The position numbers and the translations under genes were made by a program. Shown here in pieces: positions 8,370 to 17,440 of a DNA stretch of 64,000 nucleotides. Source of the stretch: Methanoculleus frigidifontis (GTDB taxonomy: Archaea > Halobacteriota > Methanomicrobia > Methanomicrobiales > Methanoculleaceae); the NCBI RefSeq assembly GCF_030464345.1, contig NZ_VCYH01000004.1, forward strand, positions 281,186 to 345,185, given 5' to 3'. Positions within the stretch are counted from its first letter, which is position 1. Every line of letters starts with the position of its first letter. The notes beneath the pieces are model-generated. The model made no database searches. It saw only the letters and a program-made list of their open reading frames with translations, and was not told where the DNA came from.

Positions 8370-9539
8370 TCACTCGTGCCGGAGTGCCTGGATGGGATTG
8401 AGTTTCGCCGCTTTCCACGCCGGGTAGAGGCCGCAGAGAACGCTCGTTCCGACCCCGAAACTCATTCCGAAGGCGATATAGAGGAGGCTCGTCGGGTTGA
8501 AGAGGTACGTGGAGTCACCAAGGAAGACCCCCGTCATCAGGTAGCCGCCTCCAAAACTCAGAATGCCGCCGACGACGGCACCGATGGTGCCCAGGATCAG
8601 CGCTTCATAGATGAAGATCCGCATGAGCTCGTTTCTGCGGGTGCCGATACTCCGCAGAACGCCGATCTCGCGAGTGCGTTCGGTCACCGACATCATCATC
8701 ACGTTGAGGATGGAGACGCCGGCGACGAGGAGCGAGATCGCCCCGATCCCCATCAGAAAGAGCGTCACCGATTCGTACATCGACGTGATGCTCTCGAGGA
8801 TCCGGCGGGTGTCCATGACGTTGACGACATCGTCGCGCCGGTTCATGCGCTCGTCGATCGCATCCTTCACCGCATCGATGTCGTTCACGTTCCGCACCTT
8901 GACGATCACCTGGTCATACTCGTCGGTCTCGTAGCGGTCGGAGTACCACCGGTGCGGGACGACGATCGCATGGTCGGGGTTTACATCAAAGCTCATCCCG
9001 CGCTCTTCGAGGATCCCCACGACCCGGAGCGTCTCGTCGCCGATCCGTATTCTGCTGCCGAGCTTGAGACCTTCGTCCTTCCAGGAGTCGGCGAGTCCCT
9101 TGCCGATCATGCAGGCGGCAGCAGTCTCTTTGAGATACGCTCCCGACTCCTTCTCGAGGAGATAGGGAATATCCTCGGCATGCATCGCATAGATCATCAC
9201 CCCGCCGGTCGTAGCGCCGACCATCATCCGATCGGCCCCGGTGATCACCGGTATGGCGCGGTTCGTCCCGATAGCCCGGCGGATATCCTCGACCTGCCGT
9301 TCGGAAAGGCCGGTGCTGGCTCCGCCCCCGCCGAAGATACCCCCTCCGCCGACGGCGGGGGAGACGATGATGGTGTCGCCGACGTCCGAGACCACGTCCC
9401 CTACCATGAGGTTGATGCTGTTGCCGAGGACGCCCATCGAGGCGATCGCGACCACACCGATGACGATCCCGATGATCGCAAGCGCCGAACGGAACATGTG
9501 GCGCTCCGTATTGCGCCGGGCAAGGTCGAAGAAGGTCAT
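8370..9539 (-). CDS. MacB/FtsX-type ABC transporter permease
   Basis: A 389-aa protein with one N-terminal membrane helix (about 15-40), a long extracytoplasmic domain, and three C-terminal helices (about 265-380) ending in PAWKAAKLNPIQALRHE, the hallmark of MacB/LolC-type permeases. A glycine-rich stretch near residue 65 belongs to the extracytoplasmic part. Its ATG overlaps the stop of the ATPase gene by 4 bases. Such pairs move lipids, peptides or drugs or transmit force across the membrane; the substrate is unknown. Confidence 0.92.
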   Translation of the reverse strand: MTFFDLARRNTERHMFRSALAIIGIVIGVVAIASMGVLGNSINLMVGDVVSDVGDTIIVSPAVGGGGIFGGGGASTGLSERQVEDIRRAIGTNRAIPVITGADRMMVGATTGGVMIYAMHAEDIPYLLEKESGAYLKETAAACMIGKGLADSWKDEGLKLGSRIRIGDETLRVVGILEERGMSFDVNPDHAIVVPHRWYSDRYETDEYDQVIVKVRNVNDIDAVKDAIDERMNRRDDVVNVMDTRRILESITSMYESVTLFLMGIGAISLLVAGVSILNVMMMSVTERTREIGVLRSIGTRRNELMRIFIYEALILGTIGAVVGGILSFGGGYLMTGVFLGDSTYLFNPTSLLYIAFGMSFGVGTSVLCGLYPAWKAAKLNPIQALRHE

Positions 9540-10201
9540 GCCAGTCTCCCGTCGACGATCGAGATCGTCCGGTTCGAGTATTCCGTCATCCTGGGATCGT
9601 GGGTGACCACGATGACGGTCGTTCCCCCGTCGTTCATCCGGGAGAGGAGGTTCATGATCCCGGTTCCGGTCTTCGTATCGAGATTGCCGGTCGGTTCGTC
9701 GCAGAGGAGGAAGTCGGGCTCGTTGACGAGCGCCCGGGCGATGGCAACACGCTGCTGCTGGCCACCGGAGAGCTCGTTCGGTTTATGGGTGTAGAGGCTC
9801 TCCTCAAGCCCGACCGCCGCGAGCACCTCGACCGCCCGTTTCCGGGCCTCGGTCTTCCTGCCCCGGAGGATCATCGGGTACTCGACGTTCTCGACCGCCG
9901 AGAGGAGCGGGATGAGGTTGAAGTGCTGGAAGATGAACCCGATATGGTCGCGCCGCAGCAGGGTCAGCTCGTCGTCGTTCATGACACCGATCCTCGATCC
10001 GCTGATGTAGACGTCGCCGGAGGTCGGGACGTCGAGAGACCCCATGATATTTAAGAGGGTAGACTTCCCGGACCCGGACGGCCCCATGATGGAGACGAAC
10101 TCCCCGGAGTCAATATCGAGGGAGACACCGTCGAGCGCAACGACATCTCCCGCCGGGAGCGGATAGACCTTTGTGACATCCTGGAACTGAATAACCGCCA
10201 T
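9536..10201 (-). CDS. ABC transporter ATP-binding protein (LolD/MacB type)
   Basis: All nucleotide-binding motifs are present: Walker A GPSGSGKST near residue 40, Q-loop FQHFN, signature LSGGQQQR near 140, Walker B FLLCDEPTG, and the H-loop VTHD. At 221 aa it is a stand-alone ATPase for the permease downstream. I start at ATG 10201 (MAVIQFQDVTKVYP); a GTG 21 bases upstream would overlap the preceding gene. Confidence 0.94.
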   Translation of the reverse strand: MAVIQFQDVTKVYPLPAGDVVALDGVSLDIDSGEFVSIMGPSGSGKSTLLNIMGSLDVPTSGDVYISGSRIGVMNDDELTLLRRDHIGFIFQHFNLIPLLSAVENVEYPMILRGRKTEARKRAVEVLAAVGLEESLYTHKPNELSGGQQQRVAIARALVNEPDFLLCDEPTGNLDTKTGTGIMNLLSRMNDGGTTVIVVTHDPRMTEYSNRTISIVDGRLA

Positions 10202-10206
10202 GGATA

Positions 10207-11340
10207 TTAGACCCTTCTCCACGAATGGATGACCGCGCCCGCTATCACGATCGCCACGAGGGCAAGAACGGCGATGGCGGGGAGCGGGAGTCCATCGTTC
10301 TGCTGCTCCGGCAGAAAGGCCGTTTCCCCGATATTCACCGTGATCTGCTCCGTATAGACGTTGCCGTCGGCGTCGCGGTACTCGATGACGAGCGGCACCT
10401 CCGCTGCACCCGTCTCCGCCCGGAAGGTCACCTCGAAGCTCGAGAAGTCATCGGAGTCGAGCGTCCCGACGACGTAGACCCGGAAGGGATCGATCGGTAC
10501 TGCCGGATCGGCGCTCGTGACGACCACCGACCGCGCCGACTCAAGGCCGGCGTTGGTCACGTCGCCGGTCACCCGGTAACCGCCGCTGATCGGCTCCACC
10601 TCGATGTTCGTGAGCACCGGGTCGGCGCTCCGCTTGTCGTCCGTGAAGGCGATCGGGAGTGCGAGCACGGTCTCGTGCGTATTCACGCCGTTCCGGGAGA
10701 TGACGCGGAATGCAATCTCCGTCGGTTCGGCCGGGGTGATGTTGAAGATCACCCGTGCAGCCTGGTCGGGCTCAAGCGTTCCGATAAAGGCGCTCGACGG
10801 CGTGGCGGTAAATCCGTCGCCCTCGGGCACAACCGTAACGCCGGTAACCCGGACGGAGCGGGGATTGCCGACCGTGAGGCTGATATCCGCTTCCCGCCCT
10901 TCTGCAAAAGCGTTCGGCTGAGCCGCGACGGCTACAGCAAGGCCGGTGTTCTCAACCCGCACCGGGATAGGGTACCGGAGGCTCCCACCGTCCCGGAAGT
11001 CGAGGACAAACTTCGGGTAGTGGGTCGCGTCGGGGGCGCTCGCCCGGATAGTGAAGGTGAACTCTTTGGTGGTGCCGGCCCCGATGTCGCCGACCGATCC
11101 GTAGGCGTCGCTCAGGACCTGGATATCGTCCCCGAAGAGACGGGCGCTTCTGATGGCGACGCTCTCCGCACCGTTGTTCTTGACGGTGACGGTGAGCGTG
11201 CCGGTGTCCCAGCGCATCAGCGAGGGAGGATCGACCTGGTAGGACGTGACCGTCACATCGGCCGGTCCCGCACTGACCGCGGGGACGAGAAGGCTTGCCG
11301 CGGCGAGAACCGCAATGATAAAAATATGTGCTATTTTCAT
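10207..11340 (-). CDS. Secreted or anchored surface protein with CARDB/COG1361-like repeats
   Basis: A 377-aa protein with an N-terminal signal sequence (residues 1-24, cleavage near AVSAGP). It has two or three beta-sandwich repeats rich in TVTVKNNGAES-type strands, then a C-terminal hydrophobic helix (about 350-370) and a basic tail SWRRV. The layout matches archaeal COG1361 surface proteins. It lies 5 bases upstream of the ABC ATPase in the same operon, so it is probably the extracytoplasmic partner of the exporter. Confidence 0.8.
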   Translation of the reverse strand: MKIAHIFIIAVLAAASLLVPAVSAGPADVTVTSYQVDPPSLMRWDTGTLTVTVKNNGAESVAIRSARLFGDDIQVLSDAYGSVGDIGAGTTKEFTFTIRASAPDATHYPKFVLDFRDGGSLRYPIPVRVENTGLAVAVAAQPNAFAEGREADISLTVGNPRSVRVTGVTVVPEGDGFTATPSSAFIGTLEPDQAARVIFNITPAEPTEIAFRVISRNGVNTHETVLALPIAFTDDKRSADPVLTNIEVEPISGGYRVTGDVTNAGLESARSVVVTSADPAVPIDPFRVYVVGTLDSDDFSSFEVTFRAETGAAEVPLVIEYRDADGNVYTEQITVNIGETAFLPEQQNDGLPLPAIAVLALVAIVIAGAVIHSWRRV

Positions 11341-11349
11341 GCAGAGACC

Positions 11350-11982
11350 TCACAGGAGGGAGAAGAGCGTATAGAGCACGTAGAGCGCCACCGGAATGCC
11401 GACCGCGATCGCGGCATTCTTCAGAGAGAGATTCCGTGCGGATTTGACGCCGAAGATCCAGATGTTCGCGCTCCAGAGCACGAAGAGCAGGTTGATAATG
11501 CCGCCTATCTGGATGTAGGGATCTTTCATCAGATCGGCGAAGATGGTCGGATCGGATATCGCCGATGCGGGTGGGAGCACCAGGTTCGCCATGAAGAGCC
11601 AGACGAATACGACATAGATGGCGGTACCGACGAGCTGCGGGGCATACCCGTAGCCGACGAACGCCAGTGTCTGTTTAAACGAACCTTCTCCGCCGAGGAG
11701 TGCGGAGATACCGTAAAAGACACCCGCGAAGAGAACCCACACGACGAGGACCATAACCAGCGCAAATATCCCGCCGAACGCAGCGAGCACAGGCCCAAGA
11801 CCCGCAATTTCGCTGGGCAGGTACTGCAGAAACGGAAGAGCGAGTACGTACGCGGAGATTGCGCTGACGATCCCGATGGCGAGCACGATCAGTGCGGGCA
11901 CCTTCAGGCTATCGCCTTCGGCCTTCTTTGCGTCAAAGAATGCCCGGGGGTTGAGAAAGAGATCCTGTGTTGTTCCAGCCAT
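11350..11982 (-). CDS. Yip1-family membrane protein
   Basis: A 210-aa protein with five predicted hydrophobic segments and the Yip1 pattern: an N-terminal NPRAFFDAKKAEG stretch, then membrane helices with GGEGSFKQTLAFVGYGYAPQL near residue 110. I start at ATG 11982 (MAGTTQDLF). The open frame extends 97 codons further but that part has no family features. It ends 9 bases before the surface-protein gene and probably heads this four-gene operon. Function in archaea is unknown. Confidence 0.82.
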   Translation of the reverse strand: MAGTTQDLFLNPRAFFDAKKAEGDSLKVPALIVLAIGIVSAISAYVLALPFLQYLPSEIAGLGPVLAAFGGIFALVMVLVVWVLFAGVFYGISALLGGEGSFKQTLAFVGYGYAPQLVGTAIYVVFVWLFMANLVLPPASAISDPTIFADLMKDPYIQIGGIINLLFVLWSANIWIFGVKSARNLSLKNAAIAVGIPVALYVLYTLFSLL

Positions 11983-12274
11983 AACAACCACGTGTGGAAT
12001 CAGGTATGTCGCACCACCTATATTAGCCTCGCCCGGAAAGCCACTTGCAGTATCAGAGAGATTGGAGATTTTCAAAAGGATTGGAAGGATTCCGGGCGCG
12101 ACACTGCGATCGGGATCCGTCTCCGGAACTGCCGGGCGGCGGGGACATACGTTCCCGGTCCGATGGCGAACCGTATTATCGCGGAGATGCGAGCAAAAGA
12201 AGAGAACGGCGGCGTGACAGCGCCCGGGATGCACAGACCTGCAGACGGCCAGGCTCCAGCAGAATCCTGCCATT

Positions 12275-12613
12275 TCAGCGTTTCATGCCGGATGCCCGCA
12301 GCGCAGCGAGGCGGAGAAGGGGTTCGGGCATCTCCTCGCAGGCCGGGCGGCCGGAGCCGGCACCGCCGCCCGTGCACCCGCTGCACCCCTCATCGCACCC
12401 CTGTACCGGAACAAGTTCTTCCACAGGAGCGCCGTTCATCAACACCTGCCCGGCGGCATCCCGGGGGAGCGGTGTCTCCAGTATCGCCACCCAGACCCCC
12501 CGCTCCTCGAGCCGGCTCTTAAGATCGGCGAGAATCGCCCGAAACGCCGCATCCCTTTCAGGGTGACGGGGAGGCGCCGCCCGCCTCCATTCGATCAGCA
12601 GATCGCCCTTCAT
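12275..12613 (-). CDS. DUF2703-like small cysteine-rich protein
   Basis: A 112-aa protein starting MKGDLLIEWRRA at ATG 12613. Its central part (ILADLKSRLEERGVWVAILETPLP) resembles a thioredoxin-like fold. A cysteine cluster follows: C-x3-C-x2-C and a further Cys (CDEGCSGCTGGGAGSGRPAC). This arrangement fits the DUF2703 family. The Cys residues could bind a metal or support redox work; neither is shown. It lies 10 bases downstream of the HEAT-repeat gene. Confidence 0.7.
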   Translation of the reverse strand: MKGDLLIEWRRAAPPRHPERDAAFRAILADLKSRLEERGVWVAILETPLPRDAAGQVLMNGAPVEELVPVQGCDEGCSGCTGGGAGSGRPACEEMPEPLLRLAALRASGMKR

Positions 12614-12623
12614 GCAATCCTCC

Positions 12624-13118
12624 TCACCGGCCAAGCTGCCGCTGCCGGATCTCCCGCTCCTCAATCTCCTGCAGGAGATCGCGGGCGACCTGCCGCACCG
12701 CTGCGTCACCGGTCACCGACACCTGAACGAGTGCCTTTCGCGCCGGTTCGCCGAGGTTCACCAGCGCCCGTGCCACCGCAATCCTGACGGCGATAGCCCG
12801 GTCCTGCAGCCGCCGGACGAGTGCGTCGACCGCCCGCGGATCACCGATCTTCCCGAGGCTCACGGCAGCCTCTTCCCGGACGTGTTTGCTCTCGTCGTTG
12901 AGAGCCTCGACGAGAGGCTCGACCGCCCGCGGATCGCCGATATTGCCGAGAGCTACGGCAGAGCGCCAACGGACGCTGAGATAATCGTCCTTCAGCGCCG
13001 CCGCAAGCAGTTCGACCGCACGGTCGGTACGCGCCTCTTCGAGCAGCAGAACCGCAGTCCACCGGACTTCGGAGTCGGGATGGTGCAGCGCTCGTTCGAG
13101 GCGCTCCGGATCACGCAT
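12624..13118 (-). CDS. HEAT-repeat protein
   Basis: A 164-aa protein made of about five HEAT/PBS-lyase repeats of 31 residues. The clearest units read VRWRSAVALGNIGDPRAVEPLVEAL and VREEAAVSLGKIGDPRAVDALVRRL. Such proteins form right-handed helical scaffolds for protein binding. There are no catalytic lyase residues to argue for phycobilin chemistry. It is cotranscribed with the DUF2703 gene downstream and possibly with the PAS sensor upstream. Confidence 0.88.
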   Translation of the reverse strand: MRDPERLERALHHPDSEVRWTAVLLLEEARTDRAVELLAAALKDDYLSVRWRSAVALGNIGDPRAVEPLVEALNDESKHVREEAAVSLGKIGDPRAVDALVRRLQDRAIAVRIAVARALVNLGEPARKALVQVSVTGDAAVRQVARDLLQEIEEREIRQRQLGR

Positions 13119-13156
13119 GATGCACTCCGGCCGGCACGTCCGTTATCGGACAAACC

Positions 13157-16100
13157 CTATTCATTTCGCTGCAGGAACTCACGGACCTTCCTCGATTCGA
13201 CCCACCCCTGGTCGAGCTGTTTGACGATGTCGTTGATCCGCCCTACCTGGTCGACAATCTTCTCCGTCCGGTCATCGTCGATCAGCTCCGAGGTACCCAG
13301 GATCACCTGGAGCGGCTGCCGGACATGATCGCCGAGGATTGCAAACTGCTCGATGTTCTTGTTGATCCGGTCATATGCCTGCTGTTTCAGCGCCTCCATC
13401 CTCACCTGCCCGGTGACGTCCTGCACCTGGACCATGTACCCGGGCGTATCGCTCCCACCCGCTTCGATCGGTGTTATCAGCACATCGATGAAGATAACAC
13501 CCGACCGCTTCGTGGTATAGAGATTCCGGCGCCGAACCAGATCAAAGTCGTAGGGTATCCGGAACCGCACGACCTGCCCTTCAAGCAGGGGGCGAAGCTC
13601 CGGGTCGGGCAGGTTCGGATCCTCAAACAGGGTGAAGTCCTGCAGATCCTCACTGCCGTCTATCCCGAATATACCGCTACAGGCATCGTTGAGGGTCAGG
13701 AGTTTGCCCTGCGCGTCGTAGACCAGAATGCCGATCGGCGACTCTTCAAAGATGCTTCTGAACCGCTCCTCGCTCTCCCGGAGAGCGATCTCTGCTTTTT
13801 TCCGCTCGGTGATGTCCCGGCCGACCACCTGGACGCCGACCACCGCATCGTCTTTGAAGATCGGGGACTCGCTCATTTCTACCGCAGCATATGTCCCGTC
13901 TTTCCGCAGAAGGCGGATCTGCACCCCTTCAACCGGGTTGCCGCCGGCGATCGTCCGATGCGCCGCTTCCCACCGCGGCCTGCACTCCGGGGCTACATAG
14001 TCTCCGCATTTGGAGCCGACCAGTTCCTCAGGCGAAAACCCGAGTATCCGCTCGACAGCGGGGGAGATGAAGGTGATCCCGTCCCGGTGGTAGCAGGTGT
14101 AGATCATATCGAAGCTCCGCTGGGTGATGTCCCGGAATTTCTTTTCGCTCTCCCTGAGCGCTTCTTCAGCCTGTTTGCGATCGGTGATGTCGTAGATCGT
14201 CCCCTCGATCCGGACGGCACCTCCCGAACCGTCGGAGACGTTCCGCGCCAGTTCCTGAACCCACCTGACACCGCCGTCCTTGCGGATGATCCGGTACTCC
14301 CGGTTCGAGACGTGCCCCGGGGTCGCCGTGAGCAGCCCGGTGCTTTCCCGGAGCCTTTCGCGGTCATCCGGGTGAATCAGGAGCTCCCAGCGCTTCACGC
14401 CCCTGAGGATCTCGTCCTCGGTGTACCCGGTGATCGCCTGCACCTTCCCGTGGAGGAAAACCGGACGGAAATCGAGCGTGCTGCGGAAAGCAACACCCTG
14501 AAAGTTCTGGACGAAGGAGCGATAGCGCTCTTCGCTCTCCCGAAGCGCCGCTTCCGCCGCTGTCCATTCGGTAATATCGAGAACGGCTGCAATTGCACCG
14601 GTATAATTGCCCTCCGTATCGACGAGCGGCGCTGCGGAGACCAGCGTACGAACCCGGCTCGAGTCCTTGTGGAGAAAGACGAACTCATGACTCTCCCGGA
14701 TACCCTGCCGCCTCCGGGAGAGGGCGTCCTCTGCTATGGCGACGCCCTCGTCGTCCATAAACGAAAACAGGTGGCGCCCAAGCATCTCATCGACGGTATA
14801 CCCGAGGATTCCTGCCATCTGCGGATTGACGTAGGTTGTCCGGCAGTCCTGGTCGATCTTCCAGATACCCTCGTTGAGGCTTTCAATGATCTGCCGGGAC
14901 TTTCTCTCATTCTCCCGGATCGCGGCTTTTGCATGCTGCAGTTCGCTGGTATCCCGGGCAGCCACGACAACGCCGAGAACGGTGCCGTCCGGGTCGCGGA
15001 AGACCGAAGCGTTGCAGAGGAGCGGGACGGTGTGCCCGTCGCTGTTCTGCAGCAGAAGCGGGTAGTCCCTGACCGAGCCGGTCTCAAGAGCCTCCCGGCA
15101 GGCACCCGCCGCTCTCTCCGGATCGGTGAAATAGTCGGAAAAGGCGGTTTTGATCAGCGCATCACGGGCGTACCCGCTGATCGACTCCACCGCCGCGTTC
15201 ATATCGGTAATAACCCCATGCGGGTCGATCACCGCCATGGGATCGGGGCTGGCTTCGATGAGACTGCGGTTATAGGCATTTGCGCGTTCAAGTGCCTCGG
15301 ATACGGCAACCCGGTCGCTGATATCGCAGAGCTGCTCGATGATCAGAACCGCCTCGCCCTCGTCGTTCAGGATAGGGCTCGCCCGGCATTCGAGATGCCG
15401 CCCGAGCTCGGGGACGTACTTCTCGATGACCACGGGTTTTCCACTCTCAGCCGCCTGTGCACTTGCACAGACAGGACAGGGAGTTGTCCGTCCGATCACC
15501 TCGTAGCATCTCTTGCCGATGACCTCCCCGGGTTCCATGCCAAGGAGGTCATACGTCGCACGGTTGTAGCGGATCATCCTCCTGTCGGGTGTCTGAATGC
15601 CGATGATATCCCCGAGGTTTTCGAAGATTGCTTCGAGCAGATCCGCGCTCTCCTTCACCTTTTCCTGGCGGAGTTCCTCTTCTGTGACGTCCCGGAATAT
15701 CCAGCGCAGACCGGCGAGGGTTCCGTCTGAGTCGAAGACCGGGGCAACCGTCCCGGAAATGCGGAGCGATCGGCGATCCGGCGAGCGAACAATCCCTTCC
15801 CACGGCAGCGCCCCTGCTCCCTCGCTCGTCCTGAGAATCGAGGAGAGAAGGGCATCCCGATCTGCCGGAGAGATGTACTGCAGGAGAGAACTGCCGGCCG
15901 GGTCGTCGGTGCCCGGCCGGAGCAGTTCCTCCGCCATCCGGTTCGCCTCCCGGATAATCCCGAACTGGTCGGTTACGACATAGGCCTCGGGCGCAGAGAC
16001 GAAGAACTCCCGGTACCGCTCCCGCTCTTCCTGGGCCGCGCTCCGGGAACGTTCAAGCTCACGGTTCTTCTCGCGCAGGTTCTCGGTTGCTTTCAGCAGG

Positions 16101-16240
16101 TCGTCGAGGACTCCGGAGAGCCTGGCCACAATATCGCCGGACACCTCCAGGCAACCCCGGGAGGCTTTGGTACGCCGGTCAGGGTCCTCCAGATACCTGC
16201 GGACGGCCTCGATCTCCTCGTTCAGTGGTGGGGCATTCAT
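13157..16240 (-). CDS. Soluble multi-PAS sensor protein with seven PAS domains, no kinase ATPase domain
   Basis: A 1027-aa protein without membrane helices. After an N-terminal coiled region (about 1-70) come seven PAS domains, beginning near residues 75, 200, 318, 447, 570, 695 and 820. Each opens with a motif such as YREFFVSAPEAY and most end in a DITER-type sequence. PAS2 carries extra cysteines (RCYEVI...CPVCASA). The C-terminal 80 residues contain DHVRQPLQVIL, which resembles a histidine-kinase H-box, but the N, G1 and G2 boxes of a HATPase domain are absent. It could act by dimerisation or be phosphorylated by another kinase. Confidence 0.9.
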   Translation of the reverse strand: MNAPPLNEEIEAVRRYLEDPDRRTKASRGCLEVSGDIVARLSGVLDDLLKATENLREKNRELERSRSAAQEERERYREFFVSAPEAYVVTDQFGIIREANRMAEELLRPGTDDPAGSSLLQYISPADRDALLSSILRTSEGAGALPWEGIVRSPDRRSLRISGTVAPVFDSDGTLAGLRWIFRDVTEEELRQEKVKESADLLEAIFENLGDIIGIQTPDRRMIRYNRATYDLLGMEPGEVIGKRCYEVIGRTTPCPVCASAQAAESGKPVVIEKYVPELGRHLECRASPILNDEGEAVLIIEQLCDISDRVAVSEALERANAYNRSLIEASPDPMAVIDPHGVITDMNAAVESISGYARDALIKTAFSDYFTDPERAAGACREALETGSVRDYPLLLQNSDGHTVPLLCNASVFRDPDGTVLGVVVAARDTSELQHAKAAIRENERKSRQIIESLNEGIWKIDQDCRTTYVNPQMAGILGYTVDEMLGRHLFSFMDDEGVAIAEDALSRRRQGIRESHEFVFLHKDSSRVRTLVSAAPLVDTEGNYTGAIAAVLDITEWTAAEAALRESEERYRSFVQNFQGVAFRSTLDFRPVFLHGKVQAITGYTEDEILRGVKRWELLIHPDDRERLRESTGLLTATPGHVSNREYRIIRKDGGVRWVQELARNVSDGSGGAVRIEGTIYDITDRKQAEEALRESEKKFRDITQRSFDMIYTCYHRDGITFISPAVERILGFSPEELVGSKCGDYVAPECRPRWEAAHRTIAGGNPVEGVQIRLLRKDGTYAAVEMSESPIFKDDAVVGVQVVGRDITERKKAEIALRESEERFRSIFEESPIGILVYDAQGKLLTLNDACSGIFGIDGSEDLQDFTLFEDPNLPDPELRPLLEGQVVRFRIPYDFDLVRRRNLYTTKRSGVIFIDVLITPIEAGGSDTPGYMVQVQDVTGQVRMEALKQQAYDRINKNIEQFAILGDHVRQPLQVILGTSELIDDDRTEKIVDQVGRINDIVKQLDQGWVESRKVREFLQRNE

Positions 16241-16589
16241 TGCTCTTCAACAGGTTTCGTTCTCCTGCAGTGTACGCAGCAGATCGCTACGCCAACCGAC
16301 ACAGCCGGGAAACCCATCCGGATCGCTCCCGGGCGGGCAACCTATGAATGTACACATAATATTTGATAGCCAATATATAACTTGGCGGATATACCCAATA
16401 CCCTTTCCGACGCGGCATCTGCGAGAAAATGTAGTTTTCCGCCCTGCTCTTCGGGAGAACCGGTAGCGGATCGACCATGATTGCAGAAACCCTTCCAGAA
16501 ATGCACCCTGCCGCATGCAATACTTTATCAGGTGGAATATGTCGCTGTCACAACAGAAGCGTGGCGCCGACTGCCGGCCATGCGTCCCG
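16241..16589. other. Intergenic region between the PAS sensor and radC
   Basis: About 350 bases with no convincing gene. On the minus strand an AT-rich element containing GTTATATATTGG (about 16370-16383) is a good TATA candidate for the PAS sensor and would leave a leader of about 100 bases. I see no RNA gene. Confidence 0.5.
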
Positions 16590-17255
16590 TCAGAGGTGTC
16601 CGATCTCCTTCAGGCTGACATACCCTTTCCTCGAAACGATCAGGTGATCCAGGACGCGAATTCCAAGGATGGATCCGGCTTCAGAGAGCTGGCGGGTGAT
16701 CGCGATATCCTGCTGACTGGGCTCCAGATTCCCCGACGGATGGTTGTGCACCAGGACAACCGACGCCGCACGATCGGTGATGGCATCGGCGAAGACTTCC
16801 CGGGGGTGAACCAGACTCTGGTTGAGCAGCCCGACCGTAACGGTTCTCCTGGTGATCACCTCGCCTGCGCCGTTGAGGGTGATGCAGACGAAATGCTCCT
16901 GTCGCCGATCCACGAGATCGGTGACGAGCGAGAGCACATCCGTCGGGGAAGCTATCCGGTGCCCCCGGGGATCGCTATCGATGAATCGTCTGGCAAGTTC
17001 GAAGCAGGCAATGATCTGACAGGCTTTGGCTGCTCCGACTCCCTCTATCTCCACCAGATCGTCGTATGACGGGGAACAGTTCTCCGTCTTGAGAAATCTG
17101 GATATATCCGAGGCAACCAGAAGGACATCGCGCCCCCGGGTGCCTCTCCCGATGATCGCCGCGATCAGCTCCTTTTCAGATAGGGACTCGGCCCCTCGCT
17201 TCGCCAACTTCTCGCGCGGGCGATCAAGATCAGGGAGGTCACGAATTCGCTTCAT
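16590..17255 (-). CDS. radC: RadC/JAB-domain protein
   Basis: A 221-aa protein with the usual RadC layout. An N-terminal helix-hairpin-helix part (LVEIEGVGAAKACQI near residue 70) is followed by the JAMM metalloprotease-like domain with HNHPSGNLEPSQQD near residue 170. The His, His and Asp ligands are intact. Despite the name, a repair role for RadC is disputed. It is transcribed alone, divergent from the TPR gene. Confidence 0.93.
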   Translation of the reverse strand: MKRIRDLPDLDRPREKLAKRGAESLSEKELIAAIIGRGTRGRDVLLVASDISRFLKTENCSPSYDDLVEIEGVGAAKACQIIACFELARRFIDSDPRGHRIASPTDVLSLVTDLVDRRQEHFVCITLNGAGEVITRRTVTVGLLNQSLVHPREVFADAITDRAASVVLVHNHPSGNLEPSQQDIAITRQLSEAGSILGIRVLDHLIVSRKGYVSLKEIGHL

Positions 17256-17402
17256 CGCATCAGGCCTGCCGCACGTGGTAAACGACGATTTTGATCCAGG
17301 GGTTAGTATAGGTTCCTAAATGCACCGGGAGGCGCCGGCGCCGGTCACGCCGGGCTGCAGCAATCCGGGACCGGCGGCATGCCTGCTCCGGGACAATTAC
17401 TG

Positions 17403-17416
17403 ATATGTATATATCC
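17403..17416 (+). promoter_or_regulatory. TATA box of the 16-TPR gene
   Basis: ATATGTATATATCC lies about 30 bases before the ATG at 17441, so the transcript should have a very short leader. Confidence 0.5.
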
Positions 17417-17440
17417 TCGTGAGAGAACCATCCAAGTAGT

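Noticed and set aside
8337..9794. 485-codon open frame on the plus strand
   Set aside because: Antisense of the MacB-like permease, which has clear family motifs on the other strand.
10225..12522. Very long open frame (765 codons) on the plus strand
   Set aside because: It runs antisense through the surface-protein and Yip1-like genes, with Arg/Asp-rich composition typical of antisense reading in GC-rich DNA.
16241..16589. Possible tRNA or small RNA gene
   Set aside because: No cloverleaf arms or GTTCRANYC-like T-loop could be found by eye.
16515..17069. 184-codon open frame on the plus strand opposite radC
   Set aside because: Antisense of radC, whose JAMM motif is on the minus strand.
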